DNA from: Lysobacteraceae bacterium
GTDB lineage: Bacteria > Pseudomonadota > Gammaproteobacteria > Nitrococcales > AK92
DNA: 64,000 nt
Direction of reading: 5' to 3'
Assembly: GCA_012523465.1 (NCBI GenBank)
Contig: JAAYIK010000013.1
Location: 124,001 to 188,000, forward strand
Shown here: piece after piece, positions 13,506 to 21,453 of the stretch
How positions within the stretch are numbered: the stretch's first letter is position 1
Layout of the letters: each line of letters starts with the position of its first letter
Notes under the pieces: model-generated
Told to the model about the DNA's origin: nothing
The model's input: only the letters and a program-made list of their open reading frames with translations
Database searches by the model: none
Position numbers and translations under genes: made by a program

Positions 13506-14443
13506 GTTCACCGGTGAAGATTCTGGTCGTGGGCGCCGGCGCCATCGGCGGCTTTTACGGCGCTATCCTGCATCGTGCGGGTGCCGAGGTGTCGGTCGTG
13601 GCCCGCTCGGACCTCGCCGTCCTGCGCGAGCGGGGCTACCGGATCAGCAGCCCGCTGGGCGACCTTTCCTTCCAGCCCAGCAAGGTCTATGCCTCCACCG
13701 AAGAAGTCGAGGAGAGCCCGGACTACCTAATTGTCTCGCTTAAGCTGATCAAGAGCGTCGACCGGATCGGCATCATGCGCCCGGCGGTGGGTCCGAACAC
13801 CGCCATCGTGCTGATCCAGAACGGCATCGACATAGAGCCGGAAGTCGTCGAAGCGTTCCCGAACAATCCCCTGATCAGCTGCCTGGCTTTCGTCGGCGTC
13901 AGCCGGGTGGCTCCGGGCAAGCTGGAGCACAAGGCCTATGGCCGCCTGGTGTTCGGCAATTATCCGCGGGGCGTGAGTGCGGAGGCGGAGCGTCTGTCGG
14001 CGCTACTGGAGGCCGGCGGAATCAACACCCAGCTCAGCGAGGACGTGGTTAGGGAGCGCTGGCTCAAGAGTGTCTGGAACACGGCATTCAACCCGTCGTC
14101 GGTGCTGGCCGGCGGTGCCGACACCCAGACCCTGCTGACCACCCCGGGCGGGGAGGAGCTGATCCGCGGCTTCATGGAAGAAGTGTGCGCGACGGCGGCC
14201 GCTGCCGGCTACCCGTTGCCGGCCGATATCATCGACAAGAACATCAGCGCGACCAAAAAGATGCCGGCCTACCACAACAGCATGGCGCTCGACTTCCTCA
14301 ACGGCCGGGAAATGGAGATCGAGCCGATGCTCGGCAACGTGGTGCGCATCGCAAGGAAGCACGGCGTGCCCGTGCCAAGGCTGGAGACCATGTACGGCCT
14401 GCTGCAGCTGCTGGTGGCGAACAAGGCCAGCAACGCGCAGTAG
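13502..14443 (+). CDS. 2-dehydropantoate 2-reductase-like NADPH oxidoreductase
   Basis: 313 residues of the ApbA/PanE family. The Rossmann motif is VGAGAIGGFYGAIL, the catalytic Lys region is RERWLKSVWNTAFNPSSVLAG, and the C-terminal helical domain is complete (EIEPMLGNVVRIARKHG). Family enzymes reduce ketopantoate for pantothenate and CoA synthesis, but many paralogues act on other 2-oxo or 3-oxo acids. Its coupling to a beta-oxidation gene argues for a catabolic paralogue rather than the pantothenate enzyme; this is inference. Confidence 0.88.
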   Translation: MSSPVKILVVGAGAIGGFYGAILHRAGAEVSVVARSDLAVLRERGYRISSPLGDLSFQPSKVYASTEEVEESPDYLIVSLKLIKSVDRIGIMRPAVGPNTAIVLIQNGIDIEPEVVEAFPNNPLISCLAFVGVSRVAPGKLEHKAYGRLVFGNYPRGVSAEAERLSALLEAGGINTQLSEDVVRERWLKSVWNTAFNPSSVLAGGADTQTLLTTPGGEELIRGFMEEVCATAAAAGYPLPADIIDKNISATKKMPAYHNSMALDFLNGREMEIEPMLGNVVRIARKHGVPVPRLETMYGLLQLLVANKASNAQ

Positions 14444-14463
14444 CCTCCCGCGTTCCCAAAAGC

Positions 14464-14498
14464 GCGGCGAGGGGATGGCGACGCCTTCCCCTCGCCGC
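14464..14498. terminator. Bidirectional terminator hairpin between convergent genes
   Basis: A perfect 12-bp inverted repeat (14464-14475 with 14487-14498) with an 11-base loop, lying between the stop codons of the convergent PanE-like and class II aldolase genes. The following bases TTGCTATTTA are only moderately T-rich. Confidence 0.65.
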
Positions 14499-14505
14499 TT
14501 GCTAT

Positions 14506-15264
14506 TTACTCCTTGTAGTCGGGTTGGGTGCGATCCAGCATCCGAATCAGCGGCCTCCAGACCAGGTTCGCCACCCTGGGCAGGTCGTCCGACTGCGCGT
14601 GGGTGGTCTCGATGGCCTCCTGCGGCGGATAGTGCGGCTTGCCGCAGGCCAGCGTCTTCACCTGAATTTCGCAGGCCTTCATCAGGAAGTACATCCAGGT
14701 GAAGGCTTCCGGCACCGTGCGACCCACCGTCAGCGTACCGTGGTTGTGTAGCAGCATGACGTTCTTGTCGCCCAGGTCGGCGATCAGGCGCTCCCGCTCC
14801 TCTAGATTGAGCGCCACGCCCTCGAACTCATGGTAGGCGACATGCTTGTGCACCAGCAGGGCGGTCTGGCTCAGTGGCAGCAGGCCCTCCGCATGCGAGG
14901 CGACTGCCACGCCGTCGGCAGCATGCAAGTGCATGACAGCGCCGGCATCCTTGCGGGCCATGTGTACCGCGCTGTGAATGGTGAAGCCGGCCGGATTGAT
15001 GCGCTTGTTCTCGCCCGGATCGACAATGTTGCCGTCTTGATCCACCTTGACTAGCGACGATGCCGTGATCTCGTCGAACAGCCAGCCATAGGGGTTGATC
15101 AGGAAATGCTCCTCAGGTCCCGGCACGCGGGCCGAGAGATGGGTGAAGATCAGGTCGTCCCAGCCGAAATGGGCTACCAAGCGGTAGCAGGCGGCCAGGT
15201 CGACCCGTACCTGCCATTCCGCCTCGGTCATTCCGGCGGGCATCTTCAGTGCACTCGTTGTCAT
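14506..15264 (-). CDS. Class II aldolase/adducin-family protein
   Basis: 252 residues of the class II aldolase/adducin fold, which binds zinc through three His. The metal site is suggested by VMHLHAADGVAVASH and LLHNHGTLTVG; the FLINPYGWLFDEITASSLVKVD segment is typical of the group. The substrate is unknown; family members act on sugar phosphates or serve structural roles. ATG 15264 is chosen because GAGAGGAAG precedes it; the frame opens further upstream to 15321. Confidence 0.85.
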   Translation of the reverse strand: MTTSALKMPAGMTEAEWQVRVDLAACYRLVAHFGWDDLIFTHLSARVPGPEEHFLINPYGWLFDEITASSLVKVDQDGNIVDPGENKRINPAGFTIHSAVHMARKDAGAVMHLHAADGVAVASHAEGLLPLSQTALLVHKHVAYHEFEGVALNLEERERLIADLGDKNVMLLHNHGTLTVGRTVPEAFTWMYFLMKACEIQVKTLACGKPHYPPQEAIETTHAQSDDLPRVANLVWRPLIRMLDRTQPDYKE

Positions 15265-15324
15265 TGCTCTTCCTCTCCCAGATAGCGGCTGCAAGGACAG
15301 GTGGTTGGAATTGCAGCCCACGGT

Positions 15325-16323
15325 TTATTGCGCTTGGCTCAGCCGCAGCACGATCTTGCCCAAGTGCTTGTTGGCCAGCATGTCGGCGTACGCCTGCGGC
15401 GCATCGTTGAACGCGTGCACCAGCAGCTGCAGCGGCTGCAGCCGATCGCGCTCGAACAGCGGCAGCAGCCGTTCCCGGAAGGCCTGGGCGATGCGAATGC
15501 GTTCCTCCAGCGGCTGCGCGCGCATGGTCATGCCGCGCAGGCGCAGCCGCCGCATCAGCATAAGGCCGGGATCGAGCTCGCCGTTGCCTCCGGTCATGCG
15601 GCCGATCATGACCATGCAGCCTTCCAGCGCCAGACTGGCGATGTTGGCGGCAAAAGCGGCGCCGCCCAGCATGTCGAGAATGACATTGGCGCCTTGGCCC
15701 GCTGTCGCTTCCCGCACCCGCTGCGGCAAGTCGATGGCGTCGCTATCGAGCAGTGGCACGTCCAGGCCAAGGCGCACAGCTTCCTGCAGCCGCTCCTCGC
15801 TGCGGCTGGTGCCGAGGCTGCGCGCGCCTAACGCGCGCACCAGCTGCACGGCCGCCAGCCCGACCCCCGAAGTGGCCGGTCGAATCAAGGCCCACTGGCC
15901 AGGCTGCAGTCCACCTTCGATGAAAAGGGCGCGGTAGGCGGTCATGAAGATTTCCGGCAGCGACGCTGCCGTTACCATGTCCATGCCGTCCGGCACCGGC
16001 ACGGCTTCGCGCTCGCTGGTGACGATTTGCTCAGCGTAAGAGCCGCCAGGAACCAGCCCCATCACGCGATCGCCCACCTTGAACTGCTGCACCCGCGAGC
16101 CGACCTCGATGACGGTGCCAGCATATTCTAGGCCGGGGATGCGTGGATCCACCCCGGGCGGGGCAGGGTACAGGCCGCGGACCTGCAGCAGGTCGGCGCG
16201 GTTGACGCCGACAGCTTCGGTTTTCACCCGTATGTCACCGGGCCCCAGCGGGGGCGGCTCGACGGTGCGCAGGACCATGCTCGACTTGCCGTCGGCGGCC
16301 TTCTCGATGATCCAGGCTTGCAT
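15325..16323 (-). CDS. Zinc-free quinone oxidoreductase / MDR-family reductase
   Basis: About 332 residues of the medium-chain dehydrogenase superfamily, NADPH:quinone reductase type (GVNRADLLQVRGLYP, the PGLEYAGTV segment, RPATSGVGLAAVQLVRALGA nucleotide loop). The structural zinc Cys cluster of alcohol dehydrogenases is absent. The start is ambiguous between ATG 16323 (eight bases after GGAGG) and 16329. Its extended frame reaches moaE upstream and it may be transcribed with the molybdenum-cofactor genes or with the aldolase gene. Confidence 0.87.
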   Translation of the reverse strand: MQAWIIEKAADGKSSMVLRTVEPPPLGPGDIRVKTEAVGVNRADLLQVRGLYPAPPGVDPRIPGLEYAGTVIEVGSRVQQFKVGDRVMGLVPGGSYAEQIVTSEREAVPVPDGMDMVTAASLPEIFMTAYRALFIEGGLQPGQWALIRPATSGVGLAAVQLVRALGARSLGTSRSEERLQEAVRLGLDVPLLDSDAIDLPQRVREATAGQGANVILDMLGGAAFAANIASLALEGCMVMIGRMTGGNGELDPGLMLMRRLRLRGMTMRAQPLEERIRIAQAFRERLLPLFERDRLQPLQLLVHAFNDAPQAYADMLANKHLGKIVLRLSQAQ

Positions 16324-16352
16324 CGACATGTCCTCCGTGCCTCCACAAGGGC

Positions 16353-16802
16353 TCAATCGGCGCTGCGTTCTTCCGGCACCAGCTGCTCGCCGTCCTGATA
16401 GACCACACTGCCGTCGGCGTAATGTTCCCGCTTCCAGATGGGGGCGCGCTTCTTCAGTGTGTCGATGGCGTAGCGAGCGGCCTCGAAGGCTTCGGGCCGG
16501 TGACCGGCGCGGACCACGATCAGCACGCTGTCCTCGCCAATATTGAGCGTGCCTTCCCGGTGCACGATGCGGCAGCGGTGGACGCCGAACTTCTCGATCA
16601 CTTCCTGCTCCAGCTCCGCCAGCACCTTTTCGACCAGCGCTCGGTGCGCGCTGTACTCCAGCTTCACGACCTCCTTGCCGTCGTGGTGGTTGCGAACGGT
16701 GCCGGAGAAGACCACCAGCGCTCCACTGGCATCGTTCTCGGTCTCTTCCAGCAGGCGCATGATGTCGAAGGGCTCGGATTGCAGGTGGCGTGAAACAGTC
16801 AT
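16353..16802 (-). CDS. moaE: Molybdopterin synthase catalytic subunit MoaE
   Basis: 149 residues. MoaE joins MoaD in the heterotetramer that inserts two sulfurs into precursor Z (cPMP). Typical segments are ALVVFSGTVRNHHDG, LEYSAHRALVEKVL, HREGTLNIGEDSVLIVV and the Lys-rich LKKRAPIWKREHYADGS active-site strand. It lies 12 bp downstream of moaD in the same direction. Confidence 0.95.
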   Translation of the reverse strand: MTVSRHLQSEPFDIMRLLEETENDASGALVVFSGTVRNHHDGKEVVKLEYSAHRALVEKVLAELEQEVIEKFGVHRCRIVHREGTLNIGEDSVLIVVRAGHRPEAFEAARYAIDTLKKRAPIWKREHYADGSVVYQDGEQLVPEERSAD

Positions 16803-16814
16803 GGCGATACTCCT

Positions 16815-17057
16815 TCAGCCGCCGCTGACCGGCGGCAGCAGGGCCAACGTGGCGCCGGGCTCGATGGTATGGGTGCGGGGGACGATCTCGTCATCGATGG
16901 CGCAGGCCAGTCGGGGCATGTGGGCGGCCAGGCCGGGGAGCTGCTCCTGCAGCCGTTCCAGCACCTCGACGAGAGCGGTCGGCTCTTCCAGGGGGAAGGA
17001 TGTGCTGCGCTTGCCGGCGACTTCCTGCAGCACGCCGTAGAACTGAATCTCTATCAT
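16815..17057 (-). CDS. moaD: Molybdopterin synthase sulfur-carrier subunit MoaD
   Basis: 80 residues, ubiquitin-like, ending in Gly-Gly (PPVSGG), the tail that is adenylated and thiocarboxylated by MoeB. The start IEIQFYGVLQEVAGK is typical. It is located 8 bp after moaA and 12 bp before moaE. Confidence 0.95.
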   Translation of the reverse strand: MIEIQFYGVLQEVAGKRSTSFPLEEPTALVEVLERLQEQLPGLAAHMPRLACAIDDEIVPRTHTIEPGATLALLPPVSGG

Positions 17058-17065
17058 GCCGCCTC

Positions 17066-18064
17066 CTATCCTCCCAGCGTATGCATGGTCGCATCGCGCT
17101 GCACATAGCCGGCGACGTCGACGAAACCCTTGCCCTTGTGCCAGACCGCCGCGCGGATCCGCGCGATTAGCTCGGCGTCGCTGGCGCCGGCGCGCAGCGC
17201 GTGCTTGAGGTCCACGCCGCGGGGCGAGAACAGGCAGGGGAAGATTTTACCAGTGGCGGTGAGGCGAACGCGGTCGCAGCTTGCGCAGAACGGGTTCGAT
17301 ACAGTCGATATTACGCCGATCCGGTAGTCTCCGTCCAGAAGATAGTAACGGGCCGGCTCACGGGTCCGGGGTAGGGCCGCCACCGCGTAGCGCTGCTGCA
17401 GGCGCGCGATGATCTCGGCTTCGGGCACCACCCGTTCGGGCCGCCAGCCTCCCTTGCCGTCCAGCGGCATGAACTCGATGAAGCGCAGCGGCAGGCCATG
17501 CTCTCGCGCCCAGGCAACCAAGGGCAGGATTTCCTGTTCGTTCTCGTCACGGATCACCACGGCGTTGAGCTTGATCGCCAGGCCGGCTTCGCGGGCGGCC
17601 AGGATACCGCGCAGCACCGGCTCAAGGGGGCTTTTAGTCATCCGCTCGAACAGCGTCGGGTTCATAGCGTCCAGGCTGATGTTGATGTCGTCCAGGCCGG
17701 CCGCCTTCAGGCCGGCAGCATGGCGCTCCAGCAGGGTGGCGTTGCTGGTCAGTGAGACCCGCTCCAGCCCCTCGGCGCGCAGCGCCTGCAGGGCGGCGAT
17801 GAAGTCGACCGCCCCCTTGCGCAGCAGCGGTTCGCCACCGGTGATGCGAATACTCCGAATGCCGAGTTCGCGCACGAACAAACCCGCCAGCCGCAGCAGC
17901 TCTTCGAAGCTCAGGATCTGGCTGCGCGGCAGCCAGGCGGGATCCTCCGGCATGCAATAGTGGCAGCGCATGTTGCAGCGGTCGGTAATCGAGATGCGCA
18001 GCTTGTGCTTGCTGCGCCCGAACCGGTCCTGAAGCTGCCGGCCTTGATCGAGGGAGAAGGTCAT
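17066..18064 (-). CDS. moaA: GTP 3',8-cyclase MoaA
   Basis: 332-residue radical SAM enzyme for the first step of molybdenum-cofactor synthesis. The N-terminal cluster motif CNMRCHYC is followed by the GGEPLLRKG SAM segment. The C-terminal second-cluster Cys set is in NPFCASCDRVRLTATGKIFPCLF, and the essential C-terminal Gly-Gly (TLGG) is present. It lies 24 bp after moeA. moaC, which completes the step, is not in the window. Confidence 0.96.
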   Translation of the reverse strand: MTFSLDQGRQLQDRFGRSKHKLRISITDRCNMRCHYCMPEDPAWLPRSQILSFEELLRLAGLFVRELGIRSIRITGGEPLLRKGAVDFIAALQALRAEGLERVSLTSNATLLERHAAGLKAAGLDDINISLDAMNPTLFERMTKSPLEPVLRGILAAREAGLAIKLNAVVIRDENEQEILPLVAWAREHGLPLRFIEFMPLDGKGGWRPERVVPEAEIIARLQQRYAVAALPRTREPARYYLLDGDYRIGVISTVSNPFCASCDRVRLTATGKIFPCLFSPRGVDLKHALRAGASDAELIARIRAAVWHKGKGFVDVAGYVQRDATMHTLGG

Positions 18065-18088
18065 GGCAGGACTCGCTCGCCGGCGCCG

Positions 18089-19342
18089 TCAGTTGAAGCC
18101 GACCAGCGGCTCGATGTTGACCCAGTCCTGAGGCTGCAACTCGTAGGCGCCTTCCGGCAGAACGATGAAGCAGTTGGCCTCGCTCATCGAGCGCAGCACG
18201 CCAGAGCTCTGGTTGCCGGTGGGGCGCACCGTAATGGTGCCGTCGCTGCTGACGGTCATGACGCCGCGCTGGAATTCAAGGCGCGGGTCCCGCTTGACGA
18301 TGGGGCGCTCCAGGCGGGCGCGCAGCTGCAGGCGCGGCGTCGGCGTCTTGCCTTCCAGACACTCCAGGGCCGGCATGACGATTTGGTAGAACGTCACCAT
18401 CACCGACACCGGGTTGCCGGGCAGGCCGAAGAAGACCGCCGATCCCATGCGGCCGAAGGCCAGCGGCCGGCCCGGGCGCGTATGCAGTCGCCAGAAGCCG
18501 ATGCTGCCATGCTCGGCCAGCAGGCCGGTGATGTAGTCGGCTTCGCCGACCGACACGCCGCCGGAGGTGATAACGACGTCGGCTGCGGCGCTTGCCTGCC
18601 GCAGCGCCTGATGCAGCCGCTCGGGCTGGTCCGGGACCACGCCGAAGTCCAGCACCTCAGCCCCGTACCGTTGCAGCATACCGTGCAAGGTGTAGCGGTT
18701 GCTGTCGTAGATTTGCCCCGGCGCCAGCGTCTCGCCGGGGAGGCGCAGCTCGTCGCCGGTGGACAGGATGGCGACCCGCAGCGGCCGCCGCACGTCGACC
18801 TCGGCGATGCCAAGGGAGGCCAGCAGCCCGAGGTCGGCCGGTCCAAGCCGATGCCCGGCCGGCAGCACCAGGTCACCTGCCCGCAAGTCTTCGCCGCGCC
18901 GACGAATGTAGCTGCCCGGCACGTGCTGGCCGTCGACCCAGACCAGGTCGCCTTCCCGTCGCACCTGCTCCTGCATGACCACGGTGTCGGCGCCGTCCGG
19001 CACGACGGCGCCGGTCATGATCCGCACGCACTGGCCGGGAGCCACGGTGCCGGAAAACATCCGGCCGGCGAAAGCCGAACCGATGACGCGTAATGGCTGT
19101 CCAGTCTGCAGGTCGGCATGCCGCACGGCATAGCCGTCCATCGCCGAGTTGTCATGGCCGGGGACGTCCAGCGTGGCATGCACGGGCTTCGCCAGCACCC
19201 GCCCGAGAGCGGCGGTAAGTGACAGGCGCTGGCGATCGGCGCAGGGCTGGAGCTCGCGGCGGATGATCGCCAACGCCTCGGTCAGTGAAAGCTGGCGCTT
19301 CCCTTGACCGCAAATCACGGACTCTTCAGGTCTGAGGGCCAA
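18089..19342 (-). CDS. moeA: Molybdopterin molybdenumtransferase MoeA
   Basis: About 417 residues. MoeA inserts molybdate into adenylylated molybdopterin. Motifs are GHDNSAMDGYAVR, the MTGAVVPDGADTVV segment, STGDEL, TSGGVSVGEADYI and FGLPGNPVSVMVTF. No ATG fits; TTG 19342 is chosen because GAGAGGAGAGGAA lies just before it, while the frame's first possible start, TTG 19384, has no ribosome site. It is the first gene of the co-directional moeA-moaA-moaD-moaE set. Confidence 0.93.
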   Translation of the reverse strand: MALRPEESVICGQGKRQLSLTEALAIIRRELQPCADRQRLSLTAALGRVLAKPVHATLDVPGHDNSAMDGYAVRHADLQTGQPLRVIGSAFAGRMFSGTVAPGQCVRIMTGAVVPDGADTVVMQEQVRREGDLVWVDGQHVPGSYIRRRGEDLRAGDLVLPAGHRLGPADLGLLASLGIAEVDVRRPLRVAILSTGDELRLPGETLAPGQIYDSNRYTLHGMLQRYGAEVLDFGVVPDQPERLHQALRQASAAADVVITSGGVSVGEADYITGLLAEHGSIGFWRLHTRPGRPLAFGRMGSAVFFGLPGNPVSVMVTFYQIVMPALECLEGKTPTPRLQLRARLERPIVKRDPRLEFQRGVMTVSSDGTITVRPTGNQSSGVLRSMSEANCFIVLPEGAYELQPQDWVNIEPLVGFN

Positions 19343-19812
19343 GGAATTCCTCTCCTCTCTGGCGGGCCGTGCAACCGAGTGCAAAGCCTGGTGCGTTGTC
19401 TTGGCTTGAGCCCGATTATACCCCAGCCATGCCCCGCAGCTGGGAAGCCGGCTCAGCCCCCCTGGGCGATTCCCGTAAGCACGGCCGGGGCGTGCTCCGC
19501 ACTGCGGAGCACCGTCCGACTCGCCGTTTTTAGCGTGTTTCGGTGTGTTTCTTTCATTATCGCCGGGCGAGTGAAAGTCTCAAATGGACTTGGCGGCGAC
19601 ACGTTGGCAACGCCATGCCGAGGCTCTCGTTTGCTGGGCGTTTCGTCCCTATCTGAAAAACAAGGACGACAACAGCGTGCCGGCAACAAGCGCCAGGAGC
19701 AGGCAAGCAGCGGCTGGCGCACGCAGGCAAGAAACCGGGTGAAGTGGTTTTCGCAAGTGCCTCTGTGTCATGCATAACGCGACCGGCTTGCCCAAACGGA
19801 GGAGGTGGCGTA
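19343..19812. other. Intergenic region with one perfect hairpin and a -10 element
   Basis: About 470 bp between the divergent moeA and PRPP-synthetase-like genes. A minus-strand TATAAT (19415-19420) fits a moeA promoter although its -35 is poor. A perfect 9-bp inverted repeat with a 3-base loop lies at 19492-19512 (GTGCTCCGC / GCGGAGCAC). GGAGGAGG precedes the start at 19813. No credible reading frame is seen in the rest. Confidence 0.5.
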
Positions 19813-20651
19813 ATGCTGGAAGAACCGCTGCTGTTCGCATTGGGCACCAGCCAGCCGTTTGGCGCCCAGGTGGCGGCGGAGCTGGGCTTGGCGCTGGCTG
19901 CGCATGAGGAGCGCCGCTTCGAGGATCGCGAGAGCAAACTGCGCCCCCTGCGTGGCGTGCGCGGGCGCGACGTCTATGTCCTGCATGCCCTGCACGACGA
20001 GCCGTGGGTCAGCGTGCACGACAAGCTTTGCGAGCTGCTGGAGGCCATGGGCGTGGATTGCGTGATGGCGCTGGAGGTGCACAACCGCCAGGCTTTCGAG
20101 AATGCCTTTCGCTGCCGCACCGAGCATCTGGAAGCACGGGTGGCACTGGCAGAAGCCGTCCTCGAGCGCCTGGGCGAGCAGGCCTGTACGGTGGTCTCTC
20201 CCGACTCCGGCGGGCTTGAGCGGGCTGAGCTGTTTCGCCAGGCCCTGGCGGAGTGCACCGGCAGCGAGCCAGGCCTGGCGATGGTGGAAAAGCACCGCAG
20301 CGAAGGCAGGATAAGCGGCGGCTTCCTGGCCGGGGAGGTCGAGGCAAGCACGGCGCTGGTCGTGGACGATCTCATCAGCAGCGGTGCCACCATGCTGCAT
20401 GCCGCCCAGACTTGCCGCAGACATGGCGCCGCTGCCGTCATCGGCCTTGCCACCCATGCCGTCTTTGCCGCGGGCGCGCAGACACTGTGGTCGAGCGGCG
20501 CACTCGACTGGTTATACGTAACTAACAGCGTGCTGGCCAAGGCGCCGGCGGTGGCGCGCGGCCGGCTGCAGGTGGTTCCGGTGGAGCGCTGTTCGCCAGG
20601 GCGATCTTGGCCCTGCACGGCCATGCGGAGTCGCCGGTACTGGAGAGCTGA
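19813..20651 (+). pseudogene. Ribose-phosphate pyrophosphokinase-like gene, deleted and frameshifted
   Basis: The start at ATG 19813 (after GGAGGAGG) opens a PRPP-synthetase-like protein: AAHEERRFEDRESKLRPL, RGRDVYVLHALHDEP, ENAFRCRTEHLEA, VVSPDSGGLERAELF and the PRPP-binding loop ALVVDDLISSGATM. Two lesions are visible. First, DKLCELLEAMGVD runs directly on, whereas relatives carry about 40 more residues here holding the YARKDRRTKP ATP-binding stretch, so an in-frame deletion is inferred. Second, one base is missing near 20586: the expected tail ALFARAILALHGHAESPVLES up to TGA 20649-20651 is in the -1 frame, and the original frame runs on into the heat-shock gene. PRPP synthesis is therefore unlikely. 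Confidence 0.75.
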
Positions 20652-20670
20652 ATCGGTCGCAAATGGATTC

Positions 20671-20684
20671 TTGACCGCAGTCAA
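20671..20684. promoter_or_regulatory. FNR/Anr-type box upstream of hsp20
   Basis: TTGAC-CGCA-GTCAA is a perfect dyad fitting the FNR/Anr/Dnr half-site pattern TTGAY-N4-RTCAA. A TATGCT at 20725-20730 would place the box about 60 bp upstream of transcription start, near the class I activation distance of -61.5. The hsp20 ATG is 150 bp further on. Low-oxygen control of the downstream genes is inferred. Confidence 0.55.
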
Positions 20685-20885
20685 GCGCAGGCAAGATTGC
20701 CCTCGCGGTCGCTGGCGCAGTCGGTATGCTAGCGGTGACGGCATGCCGAATGACGCCCGTTCGCGGGCGGGCTTGGTTTTGCCCGCGGCAGGGACGATGT
20801 TAGCTGCTCGAAGGTACCGCAACGACCGCATGGCTGCTGACACGTCCCAGCCATCGGGCTTTTTCCCTGCGACAAGGAGGACGAA

Positions 20886-21389
20886 ATGGCCAAACAGGAA
20901 GACACCGCAACTGGCACCATTGAAAAGGCCCCATCGGCAGCGCCGACTTACTGGATCAGCCCGTTCGACGAGATCGACCGCCTGTTCGACGAGTTTTTGT
21001 CGTCGAGCTTGCTGCGTCCTGGCCTGTTGTCGCGCGGACTGCGGCCCGAGCTGCGGGCGTTCGCCGAGCGCGCGCCTCGCATCGATTTGCTGGATCGCGA
21101 AAGCGAGATCGTGGTCCGGGCGGAACTGCCAGGCGTGGACAAGAAGGATTTGGAGGTCACGGTCAGCGACAACAGCCTGACCATCAGGGCGACCACTTCG
21201 CACGAGAGCGAGGAAGAGAGCGGCGAGTATTACCGGCGCGAGATCAGCCGCGGATCCCTCGCTCGCACCGTGCCGTTGCCAGCCATCGTTGATGCCGGCA
21301 AGGCCAAGGCCGATTTCAAGAACGGCATCCTGGAAGTGACGCTGCCCAAGCTGGAGCGCTCCAGACGGCGTCGCATCGAGATTGGCTGA
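20886..21389 (+). CDS. Hsp20/alpha-crystallin small heat-shock protein
   Basis: 167 residues. The alpha-crystallin domain covers about residues 55-150 (APRIDLLDRESEIVVRAELPGVDKKDLEVTV, NSLTIRATT, ending FKNGILEVTLPKLE with the GxLEV-type motif). It lacks a clear C-terminal I-x-I beyond RRRIEIG. The protein would hold unfolding proteins in the cytoplasm. AAGGAGG precedes the ATG. An FNR-type box lies upstream, which fits the known association of such genes with low-oxygen stress clusters. Confidence 0.93.
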   Translation: MAKQEDTATGTIEKAPSAAPTYWISPFDEIDRLFDEFLSSSLLRPGLLSRGLRPELRAFAERAPRIDLLDRESEIVVRAELPGVDKKDLEVTVSDNSLTIRATTSHESEEESGEYYRREISRGSLARTVPLPAIVDAGKAKADFKNGILEVTLPKLERSRRRRIEIG

Positions 21390-21453
21390 TGTCGGCATGC
21401 CCAATAGGTCTGGCCTGGCAACGCCGGGCCTGACCGGCTCAGGCGAGGGTGTC

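Noticed and set aside
17960-19093. 377-codon plus-strand frame opposite moeA
   Set aside because: Antisense shadow of moeA, which is fully conserved on the other strand.
19492-19512. Perfect GTGCTCCGC/GCGGAGCAC hairpin as a terminator or small RNA
   Set aside because: It lacks a following T-run and sits between divergent genes where no transcript is expected to end; it is recorded only as a structural mark.
20652-21180. C-terminal extension of the PRPP-synthetase-like frame into hsp20
   Set aside because: It arises from the frameshift near 20586; the sequence after that point has no protein-like character and overlaps hsp20 out of frame.
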